5,081 bases of DNA. Source: Bacteroides sp. (GTDB taxonomy: Bacteria > Bacteroidota > Bacteroidia > Bacteroidales > SM23-62). The stretch lies in the NCBI GenBank assembly GCA_030592145.1, contig JAUVKJ010000158.1, forward strand, positions 1-5,081, written 5' to 3'. Numbering within the stretch: the first letter of the stretch is position 1; each line of letters begins with the position of its first letter. Under the pieces are notes generated by a model. The model had not been told where the DNA came from. It was given only the letters and a program-made list of their open reading frames with translations, and did not search any database. Positions 1 through 5,081 of this stretch are shown here, piece after piece. The position numbers were made by a program, and so were the translations under genes.

Positions 1-444
1 TATAACATGGACCTGAATGCACGGATGGCCGTATTAAGTGCCTGTAATACCGGGATGGGAGAAATGAAAGGCGGTGAAGGCATTATGAGCCTGGCCAGGG
101 CCTTTTACTACGCCGGTGTACCGAACATTGTAATGACCCTCTGGACGGTCAGCGACCGGCAAAGCAATAAACTGATGCTGGGATTTTATGAGCAACTCAG
201 CAAGGGCAGAAAGGCCGAAATTTCCCTGCGTAATGCCAAACTGAAATTTCTTGAGACTGCCTCTGTCAGATATCAGCATCCCAGGTACTGGGCGGGCTAT
301 ATACTTGTGGGTAATCCGGAAAACCTGTTCTTCCCACGCCTGTACCGGCGATTTCTACCAGTTGCCGGGATCCTTATAATCTTGCTGATGGGAGTAGTAA
401 TAGGCTACATTTTCTTAAGGAGGGACCTGGCCATGCTTGTATAA
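1..444 (+). CDS. CHAT-domain protease, C-terminal part (5' end outside window)
   Basis: This is the end of a CHAT-family (caspase/separase-like) cysteine peptidase. The frame is open to base 1, so the ATG at 7 is probably internal. The visible 147 residues hold the C-terminal half of the CHAT domain: the catalytic-cysteine motif LSACNTG (Cys codon at 43-45), the glycine-rich GGEGIMSLARAF stretch, AGVPNIVMTLWTVSD, and the closing HPRYWAGYILVGNP block near 276-318. The catalytic His would lie upstream, outside the window. After the domain comes a hydrophobic segment (about 352-417) flanked by RLYRR and LRR, so the protein is probably membrane-anchored by its C-terminus. Family members usually carry N-terminal TPR repeats; none can be checked here. 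The gene converges on the putative anti-sigma gene and overlaps it by 40 bp, so the final eight residues (RRDLAMLV) are read antisense to that gene. Family assignment is firm; substrate and role are unknown. Confidence 0.9.
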   Translation, partial: YNMDLNARMAVLSACNTGMGEMKGGEGIMSLARAFYYAGVPNIVMTLWTVSDRQSNKLMLGFYEQLSKGRKAEISLRNAKLKFLETASVRYQHPRYWAGYILVGNPENLFFPRLYRRFLPVAGILIILLMGVVIGYIFLRRDLAMLV

Positions 445-1265
445 TAGCCATCCGTGTGGATAATCTCGTTTAACGCCCGGTGCGTGGCTTTCTCATCTTC
501 CATCCCGAGATAACAAAGGCTTTTGAACCACATACTTTCATGTTTCAGGTAAACATCATTATCCAGCTTGCTGAAAAGCTCGATGGCTAGTGGAAATTTC
601 CCGAGTTCCATGGCAGTGATCCCCTTGTAGAGGTAGTATTTATTGCTGACCCCATCTTCGGGAATGCTGTTAAATAGCTGAAATGCCCTGGTGTAATCAG
701 CATTATTATACGCTTTGAGGGCTTCCTGGAAGGGGTCTTGCGTGAGCTTCCCGGCGGTTCTTTCCACATCAGCATAGCGGGGTGAGTAAAACTGTTTATA
801 CAGTTCCGCATAATCAGGTGTATTATTGCCAAGAAACAATAAGGATGAAAAAGCAATAAAAACGGCAAATGAGGCTGCAGCCATCCAGATGGTTGTTTTC
901 CTGATCAGAACCTTTTTGCTCCGGTGTATATTCAGGGTATCATATACTTGTGATTCGGCCATTTTTGCCCGGAATTCCGAAATGTCCTTACGAAAAGAAC
1001 TGATCTTATGTATTTTCAGTCCCTCAAGTTCACCGGCAATATCCTCTTCATTCACGATATTATCAAGATCGTCGAAATCTTCAATGAGGCCTGTTGAATT
1101 CTGCATCTTCCGGTGCTGTTTCTTCATGAACCGGTTCAGCAAGCGTATTCTCTCCACTTCCCCCGCTACCTCTGGTTTCGTAAGGATGTCAAGCTCGAAC
1201 TTGCGCAAGGCATCGCCGCTGAGTTCTCCCTCCAGGTATTTCTCAACCAGCCAGGTGTATTTCAT
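405..1265 (-). CDS. Putative membrane anti-sigma factor with periplasmic TPR-like repeats
   Basis: This 286-residue single-pass membrane protein lies directly downstream of an ECF sigma gene. Residues 1-50 (WLVEKYLEGELSGDALRKFE) resemble the short helical N-terminus of Bacteroidota anti-sigma-like proteins, but there is no HxxxCxxC zinc site. An acidic linker (DFDDLDNIVNEED, 63-75) is followed by one transmembrane segment (about 125-146) preceded by basic residues (HRSKK, IRK), which predicts cytoplasmic N-terminus and periplasmic C-terminus. Residues 178-286 form about three TPR-like helical hairpins (ALKAYNNADYTRAFQLF; YLYKGITAMELGKFPLAIELF; WFKSLCYLGMEDEKATHRAL), ending in a typical terminal helix, SMARSLLKKM. 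The start overlaps the sigma gene by 23 bp and no SD is visible, which suggests translational coupling. Its 3' end overlaps the CHAT gene antisense. The domain layout is seen; the anti-sigma role is inferred from position and topology. It could instead be a TPR scaffold for the neighbouring CHAT protease. Confidence 0.7.
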   Translation of the reverse strand: MKYTWLVEKYLEGELSGDALRKFELDILTKPEVAGEVERIRLLNRFMKKQHRKMQNSTGLIEDFDDLDNIVNEEDIAGELEGLKIHKISSFRKDISEFRAKMAESQVYDTLNIHRSKKVLIRKTTIWMAAASFAVFIAFSSLLFLGNNTPDYAELYKQFYSPRYADVERTAGKLTQDPFQEALKAYNNADYTRAFQLFNSIPEDGVSNKYYLYKGITAMELGKFPLAIELFSKLDNDVYLKHESMWFKSLCYLGMEDEKATHRALNEIIHTDGYYTSMARSLLKKM

Positions 1266-1827
1266 CTTGCAAGCGTTTAAATTCCGGGTTATTATATATT
1301 TTGTTCATAAGGGATTTTTTGCACCGGTGTTTCTTGTCCCAGGCAATCTGGGCATTTTTGTACCCCATAACTACACTGATCTCCTCCGCGGAAGCCCGCT
1401 GGAAATACATGTTCAATACCTTCCGGCACTCCTTGCCCAGCTCATTGAAATGCTTCTCATAAAGCTTACGTTCTGCATTCTCACGGATCTGGATATTTGC
1501 CTCGCGATCATCCAACAGATCATCCACTGAGATGTTTTCTCTCCGGGAAGCTTTTCTCTTTTCCAGTTCATTGAGCCAAAGGAACCTGCAAACGGAATAC
1601 AGGTAGGTTTCGAACCTGCAAGTCAGCTTCAGTCCATGGTCTGTGATCTTCAGGTATACTTTAAGCATTCCCTCCTGGAAAATATCCCTGGCATCATGCT
1701 CATTGCCCCCGTTCGCCAGTACCAATTTCCTGACATCCGGGTAGCTGCTTTTGTAAACATACCGGATGATACTGTCCTTGCGCCTGGCAATTCCCTTAAT
1801 GATATCTGTTGGAGAATATACTTTCAT
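1243..1827 (-). CDS. RNA polymerase sigma factor, ECF/sigma-70 family
   Basis: This 194-residue protein has the two-domain build of group 4 (ECF) sigma factors, which direct RNA polymerase to a small set of promoters. Sigma-2 spans about residues 19-93: the core-binding motif reads DARDIFQEGMLKVY (45-58), followed by FETYLYSVCRFLWLNELEKRK (72-92), which corresponds to the -10 melting and recognition helices. A variable acidic linker (VDDLLDDREAN) leads to sigma-4 at about 123-178, with CRKVLNMYFQRASAEEISVVMGYKN and the basic recognition helix AWDKKHRCKKSLMNKI. The Trp at 163 in that helix looks unusual to me. The ATG at 1825-1827 gives a full-length sigma-2 domain and has no recognisable SD, as is common in Bacteroidota. 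Its last 23 bp overlap the start of the putative anti-sigma gene. The target promoters cannot be read from the window; autoregulation is common for such pairs. Confidence 0.9.
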   Translation of the reverse strand: MKVYSPTDIIKGIARRKDSIIRYVYKSSYPDVRKLVLANGGNEHDARDIFQEGMLKVYLKITDHGLKLTCRFETYLYSVCRFLWLNELEKRKASRRENISVDDLLDDREANIQIRENAERKLYEKHFNELGKECRKVLNMYFQRASAEEISVVMGYKNAQIAWDKKHRCKKSLMNKIYNNPEFKRLQDEIHLAG

Positions 1828-1853
1828 AGCATAGCAATAAGCACAACGCTAAT

Positions 1854-1884
1854 CGAAATTAATAAATTGTAATACAATAACAAT
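1854..1884 (-). promoter_or_regulatory. Candidate promoter of the sigma/anti-sigma genes
   Basis: On the - strand TAATTTCG (1854-1861) matches the Bacteroidota -7 box TAnnTTTG at all but one fixed position. ATTG (1881-1884) lies 19 nt upstream, where the TTTG -33 box is expected. The predicted transcript would have a leader of roughly 20 nt before the ATG at 1827. The region is AT-rich, so chance matches are easy; this is a weak call. An ECF-specific promoter for autoregulation could be present instead and would not be recognised by this consensus. Confidence 0.25.
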
Positions 1885-1971
1885 ACTTTTTGCTTCGAAT
1901 TTGATGAACGCATATTACGGCATATCCGGGAGTAAATTTATTATTAATTGTTTATGTCCGGGCAGGTGAAC

Positions 1972-1989
1972 GGGTGATTTAGCTCACCC
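1972..1989. promoter_or_regulatory. Perfect inverted repeat upstream of the cyd operon, possible operator
   Basis: GGGTGA (1972-1977) and TCACCC (1984-1989) are perfect inverted repeats separated by 6 nt, making an 18-bp dyad. A second AGGTGA copy just upstream (1964-1969) could compete for the same right arm. The dyad lies about 30 bp before the candidate -7 box of the cyd operon, so it overlaps or abuts the -33 region. It is not followed by a T-run and no + strand gene ends before it, so a terminator is unlikely. A regulator-binding site is the simplest reading, but the protein is unknown and the stem is short. Confidence 0.35.
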
Positions 1990-2018
1990 ATCAGCATGAA
2001 TACCAATTTAAATTTTTA

Positions 2019-2026
2019 TATTTTTG
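2019..2026 (+). promoter_or_regulatory. Candidate -7 box of the DUF4492-cydA-cydB operon
   Basis: TATTTTTG fits the Bacteroidota -7 consensus TAnnTTTG exactly and lies 27 bp before the GTG start of the first gene, giving a short leader of about 20 nt. No convincing TTTG -33 box is visible at the expected distance, which would suit a promoter that depends on an activator. The local sequence is very AT-rich, so this could be chance. Confidence 0.4.
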
Positions 2027-2053
2027 AAAAAGTTCCTTTAACCCCATTGCCAG

Positions 2054-2266
2054 GTGTCTGAAAATATCTTTATAAGGATCTTCCGCTTTTATTATGAAGG
2101 CTTTAAAAATATGACGGTGGGCAAGCGTCTCTGGCTAATAATTCTTATCAAGCTTTTCGTGTTTTTTGTTATTCTGAGACTTTTCTTTTTCCCTGATTTT
2201 CTTAAAACCCGTTTTAATACGGATGAGCAGCGGGGTGATTATGTACTTGAACAGTTAACGCAATAA
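2054..2266 (+). CDS. DUF4492 family small membrane protein, cytochrome bd operon
   Basis: This 70-residue protein has one strongly hydrophobic helix (about residues 26-46, LWLIILIKLFVFFVILRLFFF). A basic amphipathic N-terminus (FIRIFRFYYEGFKNMTVGKR) comes before it and a short polar tail follows. The FRFYYEGFKNMTVGK..WLIILIKLF pattern matches what I recall of DUF4492, a family found next to cydAB in Bacteroidota and some Campylobacterota. The start is GTG at 2054: an in-frame TAA at 2039-2041 leaves no earlier start, and the next Met (residue 20) would cut away the conserved N-terminus. The gene ends 8 bp before cydA and is surely co-transcribed with it. Position and size recall CydX/CydS, the small subunits that stabilise the bd oxidase in other bacteria, but it is about twice the length of CydX and I see no sequence similarity. 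A role as accessory subunit or assembly factor is inferred. Confidence 0.85.
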   Translation: MSENIFIRIFRFYYEGFKNMTVGKRLWLIILIKLFVFFVILRLFFFPDFLKTRFNTDEQRGDYVLEQLTQ

Positions 2267-2274
2267 TTACCAAC

Positions 2275-3840
2275 ATGATTGACAGCATTGATCTATCCCT
2301 GGTAAACTGGTCGCGCGGGCAATTCGCCCTTACTGCCTATTACCACTGGCTTTTTGTTCCGCTAACTTTGGGACTAAGCTTCATTCTGGCCTTTATGGAA
2401 ACCCTGTATGTCAGGACCGGCGATGAAAAGTGGAAAAGCATCACCAAATTCTGGATGACCCTTTTCGGAATCAACTTCGCCATCGGTGTGGCTACCGGGA
2501 TCATTCTGGAGTTTGAATTCGGGACAAACTGGTCCAATTACTCCTGGTTCGTCGGTGATATTTTCGGCGCACCCCTGGCCATTGAAGGAATCATGGCATT
2601 TTTCCTGGAATCAACATTCCTTGCGGTTATGTTCTTCGGCTGGAACAAAATCAGCAAGAAGTGGCACCTGGCTTCCACCTGGCTGGTTGCCATCGGTGCC
2701 AGTCTCTCTGCAGTCTGGATACTGGTGGCCAATGCATGGATGCAGCATCCAATCGGCATGCATTTCAATCCTGAAACTGCCCGCAACGAAATGATCAACT
2801 TCTGGGAAATATTATTTTCTCCGGTGGCCGTGACCAAGGTGCTGCATACAACCACCAGCGGGTTTGTACTTGCGGCTGTGTTTGTGGTCGGGATCAGTTC
2901 CTGGTACCTGCTGAAAAAAAGGGAGATCCTGCTTGCCAGGCGAAGCATCATGGTCGCGGCAATTTTCGGAATTCTTTCAAGCATTTTTCTGATATGGACA
3001 GGGGATGAATCGACCCGGCAGATCGTTCATGTTCAGCCTATGAAGTTAGCGGCTATCGAGGGACTCTATCACGGGCAGGAAGGGACCGGCCTGGTCGTTA
3101 TAGGCATCTTGTCACAATCGGAAGAAGATCCGGAATACGAGAACAAAAAGGATTTTTCCTTCCGGATCGAGATACCCAAATTCCTCTCCTACATGGCATT
3201 TGGCCGTTCTGATGCTTTTGTTCCCGGTATCATTGACCTGATCGAAGGAAACGAGGAAAGGGGCATTATCTCCTCTGCCGAGAAAATGGAAAGGGGGAAA
3301 TACGCACGGGAGGTGCTCAGGGAGATGAAGGACGCCAAAGCAGCGGATGATTTTGTAAGCTATGAAGCAAGGAAGGCAAAATTCATAGATCCCGGATTCC
3401 AGGAAAATTATTTCAGGTATTTCGGCTACGGGTTTATCGATGAACCGGACCAGCTTATTCCCAATGTGCCCCTGTTATTTTACAGTTTTCACCTGATGGT
3501 CGGCCTGGGATTCTATTTCCTGGTCTTTTTCATCCTGGCCATCATCATGGTATACCGGGATACCCTGATCCGGAGGCGTGGCTTTCTACGGCTGGCCATA
3601 TGGACCATACCGCTTGCCTACCTGGCCAACCTGTTGGGGTGGACGGTGGCAGAAGTGGGCCGGCAACCCTGGGTGATCCAGGACCTGATGCCGACCTTTG
3701 CCGCGGTTTCCCGGATTGATGCCGGCATGGTGCAGGTAACCTTCTGGTTATTTGCAGCCATCTTCACTACACTGGCCATCGCTGAGGTCAGGATCATGAT
3801 AAAACAAATTAAATTAGGACCTAAAGAAGGGAGGGAATAA
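2275..3840 (+). CDS. cydA: Cytochrome bd quinol oxidase subunit I
   Basis: CydA is the heme-bearing subunit of cytochrome bd, an inner-membrane oxidase that takes electrons from quinol and reduces oxygen to water with high affinity. The 521-residue length matches E. coli (522). Residues aligned by motif to the E. coli ligands are all present: His24 (E. coli 19), Glu104 and Glu112 (99 and 107, in GAPLAIEG and FFLEST), His191 (186) and Met408 (393) for heme b558, Glu460 (445), and the signature GRQPW at 462-466. In the quinol-binding loop GDES (243-246), Lys257 and Glu262 (252 and 257) are conserved. The periplasmic loop from about 246 to 398 is long, so this is the long Q-loop type. The ATG at 2275 gives the normal N-terminus. 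It lacks a clear SD. cydB follows after 1 bp. Identification is certain; physiologically it suggests microaerobic respiration or oxygen detoxification. Confidence 0.98.
   Translation: MIDSIDLSLVNWSRGQFALTAYYHWLFVPLTLGLSFILAFMETLYVRTGDEKWKSITKFWMTLFGINFAIGVATGIILEFEFGTNWSNYSWFVGDIFGAPLAIEGIMAFFLESTFLAVMFFGWNKISKKWHLASTWLVAIGASLSAVWILVANAWMQHPIGMHFNPETARNEMINFWEILFSPVAVTKVLHTTTSGFVLAAVFVVGISSWYLLKKREILLARRSIMVAAIFGILSSIFLIWTGDESTRQIVHVQPMKLAAIEGLYHGQEGTGLVVIGILSQSEEDPEYENKKDFSFRIEIPKFLSYMAFGRSDAFVPGIIDLIEGNEERGIISSAEKMERGKYAREVLREMKDAKAADDFVSYEARKAKFIDPGFQENYFRYFGYGFIDEPDQLIPNVPLLFYSFHLMVGLGFYFLVFFILAIIMVYRDTLIRRRGFLRLAIWTIPLAYLANLLGWTVAEVGRQPWVIQDLMPTFAAVSRIDAGMVQVTFWLFAAIFTTLAIAEVRIMIKQIKLGPKEGRE
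3829..3835 (+). promoter_or_regulatory. Shine-Dalgarno sequence of cydB
   Basis: GGGAGGG at the very end of cydA is followed by 6-7 nt before the ATG at 3842. It is the only strong SD-like site before any start in this window and confirms the start of cydB. It lies in the last codons of cydA (the EGRE tail), so termination on cydA and initiation on cydB can be coupled. Confidence 0.6.
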
Positions 3841-3841
3841 A

Positions 3842-4972
3842 ATGTTCGGAAATCTGTCTCATTTAGCACTGCAGCAGTACTGGTGGGTTCTTATAGCTTT
3901 TCTTGCCAGTATGCTGATATTCCTGATGTTTGTCCAGGGCGGGCAGACACTGATCTTTACCCTGGGTAAGAAATCCGTGCATAAGACCATGCTGGTCAAT
4001 GCGCTCGGCAGAAAGTGGGAGTTTACCTTTACCACCCTGGTAACCTTCGGCGGGGCCTTTTTTGCTTCCTTCCCGCTTTTCTATGCATGCAGTTTCGGAG
4101 GAGCCTACTGGGTCTGGATGGCCATCCTGTTTTGTTTTATAATCCAGGCGATCGCTTACGAATTCAGGTCAAAGCCCGGAAATTTCCTTGGACAAAAAAC
4201 CTATGATGTATTCCTTCTCATAAACGGTGCCCTGGGACCCATACTGATCGGGACTGCAGTAGGAACTTTTTTCAACGGGTCCATGTTCTCGGTCAATGAA
4301 TACAACCAATCCCGCTGGGAGGTCTCTTCTTACGGTCTGGAGGCCGTGCTAAACTGGCATAATCTGGCACTGGGACTTACCGTGTTTTTTCTGGCCAGGC
4401 TGTTGGGTATTATGTATTTCATAAGAAATATTGAGGATGAGGAACTGGTCAGGAAATGCAGGCGGCAGTTGCTCTGCAATGCCATCCCATTCCTGGTTTT
4501 TTTCATTGCCTTTACGATCCGCCTTCTGGTAATGAAGGGATTTGCCTACGATCCCGACACGTATACGGTAAGTTTTGAGAATTTCAAATACCTGCATAAT
4601 TTCCTCGCCATGCCCCTTGTTCTTTTCCTTTTCATTGCAGGGGTGGTGCTGGTCCTGTTCTCCCTTTACAAGGCCCTGCTGAAAGAAAGCATCAACGGAT
4701 TTTACTGGGGCGGCACAGGCACGGTCCTGGTTGTGTTTTCCCTTTTACTTGTAGCCGGACTGAACAATACCTGCTATTATCCCTCCATCTATGATCTGCA
4801 GAGTTCACTTCACATCGAAAACAGTTCTTCAAGCCATTATACGCTTACGGTACTGAGCTATGTTTCCCTGCTGTTTCCCGTGGTGCTTGCCTATATATAC
4901 CTGGCCTGGAATGCAATAAACAAAAAAAAGATAGACGCCGAAGAAATGAAGGGCGAAACACATGTGTATTAA
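3842..4972 (+). CDS. cydB: Cytochrome bd quinol oxidase subunit II
   Basis: CydB is the second core subunit of cytochrome bd; it packs against CydA and carries no heme ligands of its own in the known structures. The 376-residue protein is close to E. coli CydB (379) and has about eight or nine hydrophobic helices. Recognisable family marks are the N-terminal QQYWWVLIAF, the LVNALGRKWE block (51-60, matching E. coli NSIAPHWD), YEFRSK (106-111) and the C-terminal SSSSHYTLTVLSYVSLLFPVVLAYIYLAW (328-356). Two differences stand out. The E. coli TDGFD motif in helix 1 reads VQGGQ (31-35), so both Asp positions are Gln, and the Asp after the conserved Trp is Glu60. I believe these are usual in Bacteroidota rather than damage. 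The ATG is 1 bp after the cydA stop with a good SD, and the gene ends the operon. Confidence 0.96.
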   Translation: MFGNLSHLALQQYWWVLIAFLASMLIFLMFVQGGQTLIFTLGKKSVHKTMLVNALGRKWEFTFTTLVTFGGAFFASFPLFYACSFGGAYWVWMAILFCFIIQAIAYEFRSKPGNFLGQKTYDVFLLINGALGPILIGTAVGTFFNGSMFSVNEYNQSRWEVSSYGLEAVLNWHNLALGLTVFFLARLLGIMYFIRNIEDEELVRKCRRQLLCNAIPFLVFFIAFTIRLLVMKGFAYDPDTYTVSFENFKYLHNFLAMPLVLFLFIAGVVLVLFSLYKALLKESINGFYWGGTGTVLVVFSLLLVAGLNNTCYYPSIYDLQSSLHIENSSSSHYTLTVLSYVSLLFPVVLAYIYLAWNAINKKKIDAEEMKGETHVY

Positions 4973-4975
4973 GTC

Positions 4976-4996
4976 ATCCCAAACTTGGTTTGGGAT
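4976..4996. terminator. Hairpin between convergent cydB and purS genes, likely bidirectional terminator
   Basis: ATCCCAAAC (4976-4984) pairs perfectly with GTTTGGGAT (4988-4996) around a TTG loop. The 9-bp stem starts 3 bp after the cydB stop and ends at the base next to the purS-like stop, so it fills the whole convergent gap and can form in transcripts from both sides. There is no long U-tract on either side, so classic intrinsic termination is not assured; it may act mainly as a 3'-end stabiliser. Confidence 0.65.
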
Positions 4997-5081
4997 CTAT
5001 ACCGTGTGAAGGGTATAATCGTATCCTTCAATGATCGGGTTGGAAAGTATCTTCCTGCATGCCTCATCCACCCTGGTTCCC
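4997..5081 (-). CDS. purS: PurS-like FGAM synthase small subunit, C-terminal fragment (5' end outside window)
   Basis: On the - strand a frame is open from the window edge to TAG at 4997-4999, giving 27 residues: GTRVDEACRKILSN followed by PIIEGYDYTLHTV. This matches the C-terminal end of PurS, where a helix with a Cys-x-x-Leu-Leu type pattern leads to A/S-N-P-x-I-E and a final beta strand. PurS is the roughly 80-residue subunit that bridges PurL and PurQ in phosphoribosylformylglycinamidine synthase, which makes FGAM from FGAR, glutamine and ATP in purine synthesis. About two thirds of the gene lies outside the window. It converges on cydB with a hairpin between them and has no evident functional link to it. 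The call rests on a short stretch, so another small ferredoxin-like-fold protein is possible. Confidence 0.65.
   Translation of the reverse strand, partial: GTRVDEACRKILSNPIIEGYDYTLHTV

Noticed and set aside
405..444. A frameshift or assembly error causing the convergent overlap.
   Set aside because: Both reading frames are intact to plausible ends, and the anti-sigma C-terminal helix looks complete, so no error needs to be assumed, though it cannot be excluded.
826..1530. A 234-codon open frame on the + strand across the sigma/anti-sigma pair.
   Set aside because: It is antisense to two well-supported overlapping genes. Its translation is rich in Ser, Phe, Ile and Cys with no domain pattern, typical of a shadow frame.
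1964..1989. A transcription terminator at the GGGTGA/TCACCC hairpin.
   Set aside because: No gene ends upstream on either strand (the region is divergent) and there is no T-run after the stem.
2538..2984. A 148-codon open frame on the - strand inside cydA.
   Set aside because: It is antisense to highly conserved CydA codons, has no recognisable domain and no promoter-like context.
5007..5030. A 10-bp stem (two G-U pairs) with an AATC loop, and an overlapping TATACC/GGTATA repeat at 4998-5017, suggesting an RNA element or second terminator.
   Set aside because: Both lie within the PurS-like coding frame, whose codons explain the sequence; the hairpin with a place in the convergent gap is the one at 4976-4996.

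Overview
The window looks like chromosomal DNA from a member of the Bacteroidota, probably a Bacteroidales-like anaerobe or microaerobe. Four things point there: a DUF4492-type small membrane gene directly before cydA; CydA and CydB sequences of the Bacteroidota kind; an ECF sigma factor followed by a membrane protein that has TPR-like repeats instead of a zinc-finger anti-sigma domain; and a TAnnTTTG-type promoter box with almost no Shine-Dalgarno sequences. The assignment rests on remembered family features, not on a search.

Left part (1-1827): the 3' end of a CHAT-domain (caspase/separase-like) protease gene on the + strand runs into an ECF sigma factor/putative anti-sigma pair on the - strand. 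The two - strand genes overlap by 23 bp and are probably translationally coupled. The last 40 bp of the CHAT gene overlap the last codons of the putative anti-sigma gene on the opposite strand. The arrangement suggests a stress or proteolysis signalling module in which a CHAT protease, a membrane-bound regulator and a sigma factor act together. That link is inferred from position and from the Craspase precedent.

Middle (1828-2053): a 226-bp AT-rich divergent intergenic region carries candidate promoters in both directions and a perfect 6-bp inverted repeat.

Right part (2054-4972): a compact operon on the + strand encodes a 70-residue DUF4492 membrane protein, CydA and CydB, with gaps of 8 bp and 1 bp. 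CydA and CydB form cytochrome bd quinol oxidase, a high-affinity terminal oxidase used for microaerobic respiration or oxygen scavenging. All heme and quinol ligands of CydA that I could place against E. coli are present.

Right edge (4973-5081): a 9-bp-stem hairpin fills the gap between the cydB stop and the stop of a convergent - strand gene. The 27 visible C-terminal residues of that gene resemble PurS, the small subunit of phosphoribosylformylglycinamidine synthase. The hairpin probably serves as a shared bidirectional terminator.

I saw no tRNA, rRNA, insertion sequence, CRISPR array or origin.
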